From the NCBI RefSeq assembly GCF_036014175.1, contig NZ_CP107917.1, positions 6,386,001 through 6,450,000 of the forward strand: a DNA stretch of 64,000 bases. The letters run 5' to 3'. The first letter of the stretch is position 1. Each line of letters starts with the position of its first letter. Origin of the DNA: Streptomyces sp. NBC_00443. Its GTDB lineage: Bacteria; Actinomycetota; Actinomycetes; Streptomycetales; Streptomycetaceae. The translations under genes were made by a program, and so were the position numbers. Positions 15,375 through 23,347 of this stretch are shown piece by piece. The notes beneath the pieces were generated by a model. That model made no database searches. It saw only the letters and a list, made by a program, of their open reading frames with translations, and was not told the origin of the DNA.

Positions 15375-15492
15375 CACTCGTGTGAGTGAGTTGCGTGGGG
15401 CAGATAGTGGGGAACTTGAGGGGTTACAGGTGAGCGCTTTCTGGCCACCTCACGGGACAGACACTATGAATCGCTCACACGTTCGAGTGTGA
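15375..15492 (+). promoter_or_regulatory. Two short inverted repeats after the cassette
   Basis: CACTC-GTGT-GAGTG (15375-15388) lies 12 bases after the cassette stop, and TCACAC-GTTCGA-GTGTGA (15475-15492) about 85 bases further on. They share the CACTC/GAGTG and CACAC/GTGTG theme and sit in the gene-free stretch before the switch region. Their role is unknown; they may be regulator or recombination-protein sites. Confidence 0.4.
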
Positions 15493-15657
15493 TTTCGCGT
15501 TCATCTAGTCACAGACCGTGCGGCCAGGTTAGATAGACCCGGACAGGCTTCACTCGACAGAAGCCCCTTACAACGTCGTTGCCTGCGGTTCGCCGTGGGT
15601 GGCGGCCGGCGTCGCCGCTCCATGCTCCGCAGGCTGAGGCGGTGGCGTCGAGACGGC

Positions 15658-15718
15658 GTGGGCCCGGCAGTCTTGTTGCCGGGCCCACTGCCCTCCTTAT
15701 ACGGCCGAGAGGGCAGTG
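15658..15718. terminator. Two overlapping hairpin terminators
   Basis: The 12-bp perfect stem GTGGGCCCGGCA / TGCCGGGCCCAC (15658-15669, 15677-15688) is followed at once by CACTGCCCTC / GAGGGCAGTG (15686-15695, 15709-15718). The symmetry suits termination in both directions. Confidence 0.75.
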
Positions 15719-15788
15719 ATGGCGCAGTGAATCTGCGCACACTCCGCCTTCACAACCCCCCATGTGCCCCAAGTGCCCGCCAACACAC

Positions 15789-15824
15789 CGAGGCCCGGTG
15801 AGGAACGATCCTCGCCGGGCCTCG
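15789..15824. terminator. Terminator of the excisionase-like gene
   Basis: A 16-bp stem with one G-T pair (15789-15804 with 15809-15824) and a 4-base loop sits 20 bases beyond the minus-strand stop at 15844. Confidence 0.75.
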
Positions 15825-15843
15825 TCGCGTCCAGGGGTGTACG

Positions 15844-16095
15844 TCAGCAGGCAGGGGCCTCCTCGGCCTCCGAGAGCGCCAGGACGCGCCGCAGATCCGC
15901 CGTGACCACCTTCCACGCCCCTCCGACCCGGATCACCTTGCACGGGAACTGCCCCTCGCGGGCGAGGCGGTAGGCCGTCGTACGCCCCAGACCGAACGCC
16001 CTCCCCCCTGTTTCGACGTCGACGGTGGGCGGCAGCGACAGCAGGTCGGCCGTGGTGAGGGTGGCGGTGTCGAGCCCCGCGGCTTGTGTCGTCAC
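15844..16095 (-). CDS. Excisionase/AlpA-type small DNA-binding protein
   Basis: I place the start at GTG 16095, which has GGGAG upstream, rather than the longer frame. The 83-residue product contains a winged-helix/MerR-like HTH (FGLGRTTAYRLAREGQFPCKVIRVGGAWKV in two parts, residues ~34-63), the standard signature of actinobacterial excisionases. Such proteins bend attachment-site DNA and steer the integrase towards excision. It is divergent from the repressor at 16195 and shares a promoter region full of TTGTG/CACAA half-sites. The role is inferred from family and location. Confidence 0.8.
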   Translation of the reverse strand: MTTQAAGLDTATLTTADLLSLPPTVDVETGGRAFGLGRTTAYRLAREGQFPCKVIRVGGAWKVVTADLRRVLALSEAEEAPAC

Positions 16096-16097
16096 TG

Positions 16098-16197
16098 CAC
16101 AACTCCCGTCCGGTGAGTGCGGATTGTGTGTCACTGGAGCGCACGATACGACACGGGTTGTCACAGCACAACACCTGCCCTACGTTGTGCTGCTGTG
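16098..16197. promoter_or_regulatory. Prophage switch region with TTGTG/CACAA operators and a probable leaderless promoter
   Basis: TTGTCA (16158-16163), 17 bases, then TACGTT (16181-16186) make a good promoter. Initiation would fall at about 16193-16195, at the GTG of the repressor, implying a leaderless mRNA. CAGCACAAC-N11-GTTGTGCTG (16164-16192) is a perfect 9-bp inverted repeat over the -10. GTTGT-N6-ACAAC (16157-16172) covers the -35. Further CACAA and TTGTG half-sites occur at 16098 and 16124 towards the excisionase start. Confidence 0.65.
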
Positions 16198-16767
16198 GAG
16201 CAACAGGACTGGGCGTCCGCCACGAGCCGCACGATCGCGGCCGAGGTGCGCCGTCATCGCCAGGCCCGGGGTATGAGCGCGCAGGCCCTCGCCGACCGGT
16301 GCGCCGAGCTGGGCATCACGTCCCTGCCGCGCTCGGTCATCGCGAACCTGGAGAACGGCCGGCGCGGGAACGTCACCTTCGCCGAGGTGCTGGTCCTGGC
16401 GGCGGCGCTCGACGTCCCACCGGTCGTGCTCGCCTTCCCCGTCGGCTACGCCGCCACGGTCGAGTACCTGCCCGGCGAGAGCGCGCCGCCGCTGGACGCC
16501 CGCGACTGGTTCGACGGCACCGGCCGGGACGACGACAGCGCCCTCGCCCTGCTACTCCAACACCGGCAACTCGAGCAACGCATCCGCGGGCACTACCGCC
16601 GGATCTGGGACACGGCCGAGACGGGGGAGCCGGACGGCCCCGAGGCCCAGGCCGCCCGCGAGGTCGCCGAGGAGCTGACGGCGCAGCTGCGGGAGGTCCG
16701 TACCGAGATCCGGGCGCGCGGCCTGGTGCTGCCGCCCTCGGCCGGGCTGGACGTCGACGGGGACTAA
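16195..16767 (+). CDS. Xre-family phage repressor-like regulator
   Basis: This 190-residue protein starts at GTG 16195, with VEQQDWASATSRTIAAEVRRHRQARGM leading into an HTH_3 domain (residues ~10-75: MSAQALADRCAELGI, LPRSVIANLENGRRGNVTFAEVLVLAAAL). The C-terminal part is acidic and helical with a coiled-coil stretch (residues ~115-175). It shows no LexA-type peptidase motif, so induction by RecA-stimulated autocleavage is unlikely. Position between excisionase and integrase, and divergence from the excisionase, fit an immunity repressor or lysogeny regulator. It stops 9 bases before the integrase. Confidence 0.75.
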   Translation: MEQQDWASATSRTIAAEVRRHRQARGMSAQALADRCAELGITSLPRSVIANLENGRRGNVTFAEVLVLAAALDVPPVVLAFPVGYAATVEYLPGESAPPLDARDWFDGTGRDDDSALALLLQHRQLEQRIRGHYRRIWDTAETGEPDGPEAQAAREVAEELTAQLREVRTEIRARGLVLPPSAGLDVDGD

Positions 16768-16776
16768 GGGGGAGGC

Positions 16777-18366
16777 ATGGCCGTACGGCGTGCCGGGAGC
16801 ATCACGAAGCGCTGCGAGTGCCGGGGGGAGGGCGGGAAGCGGCTGGGCAAGGACTGTCCGCAGCTCACGAAGAAGAACCACGGCACCTACCAGATCCAGC
16901 AGGAGACGCCGCCGAAGGCCGACGGGACCCGGAGGATCTTCCGGCGCACCGGCTACGCCCAGGTCAAGGACGCACAGGGCGACCTCGACAAGGTCCGCGC
17001 GATCCTCGACCTGATCGAGGAGGGCGACGACGAGGAGCAGTGGGCGACGCAGATCGGTGACCTGCTGGGCCAGGTGAGCAGCGAGCGGGCGCCGATCCCG
17101 GACGCGACCGAGGTGAAACGTCGCCTCGCGGCCGGGGTCGAGCTGGTCGGCACCATGACCGTCGGGGAGTGGCTCGACTCGTGGGTCGCCGCCAAGAAGA
17201 CGAAGCGGCTGACGACCAAGGGGTACGAGTCACACATCCGCGTTCACCTGAAGCCGGGACTCGGGGGCCGGCGCCTGGACCGGCTGAACATCGCGCACTG
17301 TCAGCAGTTCTTCGACGCGATCGACGAGGCGAACGAGGTGATCGCCGCCGAGAACCAGCAGCGCCGAGAGCAGGAGGCCGGCTGCAAGTGGGGGAAGAAC
17401 GGCCGGCCGTCGAGGGCGGAGTCCGAGCGCCTGGCGGCGGAGCGCGAGAAGCTGGCCGCAATGCCTCCGTACCGGAAGATCACCGGTCCGGCGACGAAGC
17501 AGCGGATCCGGGCGACGCTGCGGGCCGCGCTCAACGGGGCGATCCGGAAGCAGCTGATCACGTTCAACCCGGCCGAGTGGGTCGACCTGGAGTCGGGGAA
17601 GCGGCCGAAGGCGAAGCTCTGGACGGCCGCGCACGTCGCCTACTGGGAGCAGACCGGGGAGAAGCCGAGCCCGGTCATGGTCTGGACGCCCGAGCAGGCC
17701 GGGGCGTTCCTCGACGAGGCGGAGGCGTCGCGGCTCTATGCGTTCTTTCACCTGCTGATGTTCCGTGGCCTGCGCCGGGGCGAGGGCGTTGGTCAGGACT
17801 GGGTTCACGTCGACCTCGACGCCGGGCTCATCACGCCCACGCGGGAGCTGGTCGTCGACGACTGGCAGGTGTTCGAGGACGACCTGAAGACCGAGGAGTC
17901 CGTGTCGACGATCGCCCTCGACAACGAGAGTGTCGCCGTCCTGCGGGAGCACCGCGCGCGGCAGCTCGCCGAACGCGACACGTGGAACCGGTACGCGGCC
18001 GAGGAGCGGGCGAAGGGCGAGGACGTCGCGGACTGGGTCGACACAGGCAAGGTGTTCACCGACGTCGACGGGACATGGCTGCACCCGGAGAAGGTGAGTG
18101 ACGAGTTCCGCCGGATCCGGGACCGGGCGGGCCTGCCCCCGGTGAACCTGCGGGACTGTCGGCACGTCGCCGGGACCCTCGTCCACGCGGGCGGCGGCGA
18201 CATCTTCGCGGTACAGAAGACGTTGCGGCACGCGACGAGCCAGCTCACGGCGGACACGTATACCGAGCTGCTGGAGGAGGTCGACCGGGACATTGCGGAG
18301 AAGGCTGCGGCCCTCGTCCCGCGCGCCCGAAGGAGCCGGGAGGCCGTCGTCCCGGCCGAGGAGTAG
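16777..18366 (+). CDS. int: Tyrosine-type phage integrase
   Basis: This 529-residue recombinase starts at ATG after GGGGGAGG. Residues 1-110 form an arm-binding region that includes a Cys pair, ~120-310 the core-binding SAM-like domain, and ~310-500 the catalytic domain. Visible residues are Arg333 (GLRRGE), Arg462 (DCRH), His485 (LRHAT) and Tyr495 (DTYTEL). The histidine of the HxxR box is Arg459 (LRDCRH), a substitution I also associate with some Streptomyces element integrases. It would integrate the phage at the tRNA end found 220 bases downstream. It ends before a large hairpin terminator. Confidence 0.92.
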   Translation: MAVRRAGSITKRCECRGEGGKRLGKDCPQLTKKNHGTYQIQQETPPKADGTRRIFRRTGYAQVKDAQGDLDKVRAILDLIEEGDDEEQWATQIGDLLGQVSSERAPIPDATEVKRRLAAGVELVGTMTVGEWLDSWVAAKKTKRLTTKGYESHIRVHLKPGLGGRRLDRLNIAHCQQFFDAIDEANEVIAAENQQRREQEAGCKWGKNGRPSRAESERLAAEREKLAAMPPYRKITGPATKQRIRATLRAALNGAIRKQLITFNPAEWVDLESGKRPKAKLWTAAHVAYWEQTGEKPSPVMVWTPEQAGAFLDEAEASRLYAFFHLLMFRGLRRGEGVGQDWVHVDLDAGLITPTRELVVDDWQVFEDDLKTEESVSTIALDNESVAVLREHRARQLAERDTWNRYAAEERAKGEDVADWVDTGKVFTDVDGTWLHPEKVSDEFRRIRDRAGLPPVNLRDCRHVAGTLVHAGGGDIFAVQKTLRHATSQLTADTYTELLEEVDRDIAEKAAALVPRARRSREAVVPAEE

Positions 18367-18371
18367 GGTCG

Positions 18372-18429
18372 GAGCGAGCAGTCACCAGACCCCTCGTCAC
18401 CGCAGGTGGCGGGGGGTCTCTGCTCGCTC
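18372..18429 (+). terminator. Integrase terminator
   Basis: An outer stem GAGCGAGCAG / CTGCTCGCTC (18372-18381, 18420-18429) and an inner AGACCCC / GGGGTCT (18387-18393, 18413-18419) form one long hairpin, followed by TTT and a repeat of GCTCGCTC. Confidence 0.8.
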
Positions 18430-18457
18430 TTTGCTCGCTCGGAGGATCCGTAACGGG

Positions 18458-18567
18458 CTGACAGGATGCGTCAGGATGTGACAGCAGGGCCGGGCGGACG
18501 AGGGTCCGGATGGGTCGCTGACCAGCACGATCCGACCGGGGTCGACAGGGGCTGACAGAATCCGTCA
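18458..18567 (+). other. Candidate integrase arm-type sites (two direct repeats)
   Basis: CTGACAGGATGCGTCA (18458-18473) and CTGACAGAATCCGTCA (18552-18567) match at 14 of 16 bases in the same orientation, between int and the tRNA fragment. The first is also part of CTGAC-N7-GTCAG. Spaced direct repeats beside the crossover site are the usual form of arm sites for tyrosine integrases. Confidence 0.55.
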
Positions 18568-18589
18568 CCGGGCGAACCTCGACACCCGG

Positions 18590-18637
18590 GGACTCATAAT
18601 CCGTCGGCCGTGGGTTCGAGTCCCACCCGCCCCACCA
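18590..18637 (+). tRNA. 3' half of a CAU-anticodon tRNA at attR
   Basis: The fragment starts in the anticodon arm (GGA-CTCATAA-TCC, anticodon CAT). It continues through the variable region, T-arm (GTGGG-TTCGAGT-CCCAC) and acceptor strand CCGCCCC to an encoded ACCA end. Sequence 5' of it does not extend the anticodon stem and provides no D-arm or 5' acceptor strand. It is therefore a half tRNA left at the integrase-side junction of a prophage in a tRNA gene. The complete gene, probably tRNA-Met (CAU could also be tRNA-Ile with lysidine), should be at attL to the left. The crossover presumably lies at or just 3' of 18590. Confidence 0.8.
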
Positions 18638-18982
18638 CTCCGTGGTTATGAAGAATCGTTCTGACCATTGTCTCTGCTGGTCGAGGCGGGCGGGTCGAGG
18701 GCGGGGCGCGGCGACTCTGCGATGTTCACGATTTCGTGGTCGACAGGGCAGAAGGCGCAGGTCACAGCGCGCGTCGGCAAGCGTGACCATGCCGAGGAGA
18801 GCGGAGTCGGGTCGGTCCGGACCCCGACGGCCCAGTCATCACCTGACTGCCGCGCACCACAAGATGTGGCGAAGGCCCCATGGACGACGAGCTCTTGGAG
18901 AACCACGTCGGCGGCTATCTCGTGACGGAGCTCCTCAAGCCCGGCGTCCGGTCCGCGGAGCCCCGTACGTGCGGGTCCGGAC
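18638..18982. other. 345-bp stretch with no gene I can support
   Basis: This is the chromosomal side of attR. Frames here have no recognisable domains or usable start signals. It lies between the tRNA fragment and permease remnants and looks like decayed sequence. Confidence 0.5.
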
Positions 18983-19495
18983 TCACAGGTCCAGCTCCAG
19001 CTTGAGGAGGCACACGATCGCATCGGTGTGGGAGCTCAGCAGGCCGGCCATCAGAAAGCCTCGCTGGTTCTCGAGCACCCGGTAGCGGCTGTGCCTCGGC
19101 TCTACCTGCGGGATGAGGACGGTGACCGGTCTGTCGTCGTGGGGGATCTGCTCGACGTAGTCGATGACCGGGTGCACCAGGGCGTGTTGAGGGCTGTCGA
19201 TGATGTCGAGCCGTGCGCCGGGGTCCCACCGTGCCCAGTCGGCACGCATGGACTCGGCTTTCGCCTGAGCGTCGAACACGGCGACCACGACGACCTCGTC
19301 ACCCAGCGCGTAGGCCGCGTCGAGGGCGGACACGGCGACCGCGTCGACGCCCCCCAGTGGCACGATGACCAGCCCGCGGGTTCGTGTGGGGCGCGGCGGG
19401 GTGGCGTCCAGGCTGAGCCGGTCCTTGACGAGCGTGTAGTACCGCTCGAGGGCGCCGGCCAGCACCGGACGGCGGCGGAGCCTACGCCGTGGCAA
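18983..19495 (-). pseudogene. C-terminal remnant of an APC-family amino-acid permease
   Basis: The 170-residue frame has no membrane segment but reads clearly as the cytoplasmic C-terminal domain of Streptomyces APC permeases: YTLVKDRLSLDATPPRPT, VIVPLGGVDAVAV, ALGDEVVVVAVFD, then PRHSRYRVLENQRGF and a normal end. The roughly 450-residue transmembrane part is missing upstream, so the gene is a 5'-deleted remnant. It lies next to the prophage attachment site with other remnants, suggesting past insertions or deletions at this tRNA. Confidence 0.7.
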
Positions 19496-19615
19496 CGCTC
19501 AAGGTCTCTCTCCGCTCGGTGTGAGGCGACCGCCGACCTCCAGCTTCGGAGAGCCGTCGGGGACCCGCACCCCGACCGCGCTGGATGGGTGGGCAGCGGA
19601 GTCGATCAACGCCGG

Positions 19616-20098
19616 TCAGCCGCTCTGAGGGAAGGGTTCGAGAAAGGGTTCGATGCCCCATCGTGCCTGGTGTGTCTCGCCCGGCTGCAGAACGGTCAGG
19701 CCGGTTCGGGAGTTGAACGCGTAGGGGGCGCAGGTCATCGGTTCGACGCCCAGGCCGGTGCGTCGACGGTCGGCTTCCGGAAGCGTGTCACCGGTGAAGA
19801 TCTCCAAGTACGGGTATGCCTCGTCCGCCCAGAGGGTGGTGGTCGTCCCGTCGGGATCCGTGAGGCGGACCCGTGCGCGCCCGTCGGCGTCACGGTGGAG
19901 CTGTGTGTAGGCGACGTCGATCTTCCGGTCGCCGAGCTGTTGTCCTCGCCGCAGGTCCCCGCGCGAGGCGTTCAGCCCGACCAGTGCGGCGATCGGCGCG
20001 AAGATCGGTTGGTGATGGTCGATGAGGTGTTCGGCGATGACCCAGGCCGCCACAGCGGCCGCGGTCTGGTGGAGAACCGGCCACATGCCGGAAGTCAT
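19616..20098 (-). pseudogene. Chimeric remnant: FUSC-type permease start joined to an aldose 1-epimerase end
   Basis: From ATG 20098 the first ~45 residues (MTSGMWPVLHQTAAAVAAWV, HHQPIFAPIAALVGLNASRG) look like the first membrane segment of FUSC/aromatic-acid-exporter permeases. From about 19945 the frame continues as the C-terminal ~105 residues of an aldose 1-epimerase (WADEAYPYLEIFTGDTLPE, GVEPMTCAPYAFNS, LQPGETHQARWGIEPF). Neither protein is complete, so this is a deletion junction rather than a functional fusion. The frame opens further to 20377, but that extension is not recognisable. Confidence 0.6.
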
Positions 20099-20526
20099 CC
20101 TCTCCCCCGCCTGGGAGAGCGCGCTCGCCAGCCGGCCCTGCCCCGTCCGCGCCGACGCGCGGTCGGTCGGCTTCGGCCTTGGACTCACCCCCGCCGCGCC
20201 GTCCCGTCCGGTGCCGGGCGCCGGAAGCGGGCCTCGGCCCGCAGACGGGTCTTGCGGAGTCCCGAGGCAGGCGCTCCCACCCTGGAGCCGTGGGTGCCTG
20301 GCTCTCTGGAGAATCCCTGGGTCATCACGGGGGCCTTCCGGGGAATCGAAACACCCGCGCGCCCTCACGATGGACACGCGTTGCAGCCATCAGGCCAGGT
20401 TCAGGCATACCGGGCGGCTCCGGCGTGCCGCGGACGGCACGCCAGGCAGGCCCTTCGGGTGAACCGTAGGGAGTATCCCCCTTGGCCGCACGGGCTTCAG
20501 CTGCACAGCGCGACCGCGGCGATCCG

Positions 20527-22278
20527 CTAGGGCGACTGCGGCTCGCAGACGATCTCGTCGCGCGGCTTGTAGTGGGTGCGGAACGGCTCTCGTTTCAGCT
20601 CTCGGCCGTCGGCGACGAACACCCGCTGCACGGTGACGTCGAAGCCCTCCAACGGGGTCTGCGGCACGCACTGCTCGTCGGTGCTGACCTTCTTCTCCGG
20701 CTCCTTCACGTTGGTGCGCGGTCCCGTGATCGAGCCGATCTCGTCGTACTTCCTGGTGCCGAGGAAGGTGATGGTGACGGACGAGTCGGTGGACTCGGCC
20801 TGGATGTAGATGGCGTTGCCGGAGTCGTTGTTGAACTTGAGGTCGAGGCTGCCCCATGCCACCGTCGCCTCGCGGCCCTCCGGGTAGCGCTCGATGTAGA
20901 ACGAGTGGGCGCCGTACTCCACGGGGTCGACCCCCGCGAAGAACATCGCGTTGAACATGGTCGTCGCCACGGCGGAGACGCCGCCGCCGGGGGCCTTGTG
21001 GAACTCGTCGTTGAGGATCATGACGCCGTCGACGAAGCCGTTGGCCTCGGTGCGTTCGCCGACGGTGCGGTTGAAGCTCCAGGTCTTGTTCGGCATGACC
21101 ACGGAGCCGTTGATGAGTTCCACCGCGCGGCCGATGTTCCGCGTGCGGTACGGCGCCGGCTCGAAGTTGACGGTGAAGGACGACATCCGCTCGCGCAGCC
21201 CGAGTCGTTCGACGTTGTCCCGGGTCACCTGCGGCTCGTTCACGCGCGTGGCGATCTCGCCGCTGCGTTCGGCGCCCGTCCGCCTGAGCAGCGGCATGAC
21301 GGCCTTGCTCAGCGCCCTGTCGGTGATCACGTGGCCGGCCCGGCCGTCCTCGGCCACCGCGACCCTGTTGCCGACGAGGCGTAGATCGGCGTTGCGGGCC
21401 GTGCTGTGCAGTACGGACAGTGGGCGGTCCACCTCCGGGTCGGCGCGCAGGCCCTTGGCGTCCAGCCTCGGGGTGAGCCGGCCGGCGTCGTCCGGTCGCA
21501 TCGTCAGGTACTCGCCGAGGACGGGCTGCTCGATCGTGAAGCGATGGCCGGCCGCGACGAGGGTGACCGGCGCCGACATGGCCGGGCGCGCGAACTCGCG
21601 TACCGCTCGCCGCATCTCCCGGTCCGTGACCTTGGGCTTCGTCTCGCGGGTGGGCAGGGTGGTGACGGCGTCGGCCTTGCCGTTACGGAAAGCCGTGCGC
21701 AGGGGGTCGACCGCGGCGTCCTTGTCCAGCGCGTAGCCGTTGTGCGGCGCGATCTCGTGGACCTCGCCGTCCGTGAAGGTGACGGCGCCGTCGCGGACCT
21801 TCTGGTCCAGGGACTTCGCCAGCCTTCCGAGGGCGGCGTGGGCCTTGTCCTCGTCGACGTTCACGGCCGGGTCGACGGTGCCGCCCGAGCGGAAGAGGCC
21901 GCCGATCACGGTGAACGGATCGGCGTCGTGGGTGCGCGCCGCCCGGTCGACGGTCTCCCCGAAGTCGAAGGTGACGCCGGCCTGCCGTGGATCGACCGTG
22001 CCCTTGCGGTCACCGACCGTGACGGGCAGGTCCCGCGAGCCGGCGGGCCCGAGCCGCTGCTCCAGCTTCTCGATGGCCGCCGCACGGCTCAGGCCCCCGA
22101 TGTCCACACCGCGCACCGTCGTCCCGGCCTCTATGTCCCCGCCCGCGAGTAGCAGCCCGGCGAGATACAGCCCACCGACACCCAGGGCCAGGGCGCCGCC
22201 GGCCAGGGCAAGGGGCGGGATGGCGGCGATGCGGGGTGGTGAGGCGTTCGGAGGTTCGGAGGGGGCGCGCAGGCGCAT
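20527..22278 (-). CDS. VanW-family protein with peptidoglycan-binding-type repeats
   Basis: I choose ATG 22278 (GGGAG 5 bases upstream) over the longer frame. The 583-residue product has a short basic cytoplasmic N-terminus and one membrane anchor (~residues 20-45). Two extracytoplasmic PG_binding_4-type modules follow (TTVRGVDIGGLSRAAAIEKL near 55, a second near 190-320). The C-terminal VanW domain is at ~340-500 (NIGRAVELINGSVVMP, TWSFNRTVGERT, GGGVSAVATTMFNA, FYIERYPEGREATV). VanW proteins sit in some vancomycin-resistance operons, but most, like this one, are widespread wall-associated proteins of unknown activity. It is monocistronic, preceded by an AT-richer promoter region at about 22330-22440. 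Confidence 0.88.
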   Translation of the reverse strand: MRLRAPSEPPNASPPRIAAIPPLALAGGALALGVGGLYLAGLLLAGGDIEAGTTVRGVDIGGLSRAAAIEKLEQRLGPAGSRDLPVTVGDRKGTVDPRQAGVTFDFGETVDRAARTHDADPFTVIGGLFRSGGTVDPAVNVDEDKAHAALGRLAKSLDQKVRDGAVTFTDGEVHEIAPHNGYALDKDAAVDPLRTAFRNGKADAVTTLPTRETKPKVTDREMRRAVREFARPAMSAPVTLVAAGHRFTIEQPVLGEYLTMRPDDAGRLTPRLDAKGLRADPEVDRPLSVLHSTARNADLRLVGNRVAVAEDGRAGHVITDRALSKAVMPLLRRTGAERSGEIATRVNEPQVTRDNVERLGLRERMSSFTVNFEPAPYRTRNIGRAVELINGSVVMPNKTWSFNRTVGERTEANGFVDGVMILNDEFHKAPGGGVSAVATTMFNAMFFAGVDPVEYGAHSFYIERYPEGREATVAWGSLDLKFNNDSGNAIYIQAESTDSSVTITFLGTRKYDEIGSITGPRTNVKEPEKKVSTDEQCVPQTPLEGFDVTVQRVFVADGRELKREPFRTHYKPRDEIVCEPQSP

Positions 22279-22599
22279 GGGTCTCCCGGGCGGACGATCG
22301 ACAGGACGGCGACGTGTCGGATGACGCGCCGCTGTGCGCGAGGCAAACACATCCAGCTAGCCACAATCGGGCGAAAACGTATATGTCCCAGGCCACGTAT
22401 GTTTCGGATCACGCGCCGTGTCCTGCCGACGGGGGTATATGGACGTCCCTCGAAGGGGCGCCCTCGGGGGCGGCTGGCCGCGTCGCGCTTGGTCGCGTGC
22501 CCAGTGCCGCTCGGGCGGAGGGTGTGTGGGATCGCACACGAGGGGGGTGGTGGCGGGCGTGTCGCCGTCGGGGTGCGCGGGGTGTGTGGGGTGCGCTGA

Positions 22600-23250
22600 G
22601 TGGGTCCGGGATTGGTGTCCCGGGTTCCTGGTCCGGCGTGGTCCACTCCCGCCTTGCCTCTGACGACGGAGTCGATGGGCGGTCTTCGTGGCCTGCGGCG
22701 GGTGCGTGGTCGGTGGCGGTGCGGGGTGGAGGGTGCGGAATGGCAGGCGGGCGTGGTGGCGGGCGTGTTGCCGCCGGGCGTGTTCGGGGGTGGTGTCTGG
22801 GGTTCCTGGTCGCCTGCGGCGGGCGCGTGGTCGTGTTCCGGTGCGGGCGGCAGATGCGGAATCGCAGGCTGGCGGGGTGGTCGCGGACGAGTTGCCGCCG
22901 GGCGGGCGTGCGGGGGACTGGGCCTGTCCGGGGGTGGTGTCTGGGGTTCCTGGTCCGGCGTGGTGTGTGTCGGCCTTGGCGCTGGGGACGGAGTCGATGG
23001 GGGTCTGCGTCGCCTGCGGCGGGCGGGTGGTGGTGTGCCGGTGCGGGGGGAGGGTGTGGATCGCAGGCGGGCGGGGTGGTGGCGGGTGTGTTGCGGGCGG
23101 GCGGGCGTGCGTGCGGGGTGGGTCGGGCGAGCCCGGGGTGGTGTCCTCGGTTCCTGGTCCGGCGTGGTCGTGCAGGCGGCCTTGCCTCTGCGGACGGAGT
23201 CGACGTGCGGTCCTCCTTGCCTGCGGAATGCCAGAGCCGTCAGGACGACG
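22600..23250. repeat. Degenerate tandem repeat block of about 145-205-bp units
   Basis: The phrase GGTGTC(Y)NGGGTTCCTGGTC recurs at about 22615, 22792, 22936 and 23139. Three of the four copies continue with CGGCGTGGT and, after a gap, CGGAGTCGA. A second phrase GCCTGCGGCGGGYG recurs between them. The strand is strongly biased (G+T on plus), with no credible start or domain in any frame. I count four imperfect units. The whole gene-free stretch runs 22279-23347. Confidence 0.55.
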
Positions 23251-23347
23251 GCCGCGAGTCGGCGCGGCCGGTCGGGACGCCCTCGGCGGTGCAGGGCATG
23301 GGCACGGCGAAGCACCAGCCGAACGTTCGCAGCGCCGGCGGCAGGCC

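Larger units (their letters stand above)
15364..15843. other. Gene-free 480-bp spacer between the cassette and the excisionase-like gene
   Basis: No frame here has convincing codon composition. It holds the two short inverted repeats at its left end and three strong hairpins at its right end. The middle is unremarkable. Confidence 0.6.

Noticed and set aside
18245..18790. 181-residue minus-strand frame containing WGGWDSNPRPTDYES
   Set aside because: That phrase is the well-known artefact of translating the antisense strand of a tRNA 3' end; here it lies exactly over the half tRNA.
22131..23315. 394-residue Pro/Thr/Arg-rich minus-strand frame and overlapping plus-strand frames of 400-500 residues
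   Set aside because: They are translations of the degenerate repeat block, with no domains, biased composition and no ribosome binding site.
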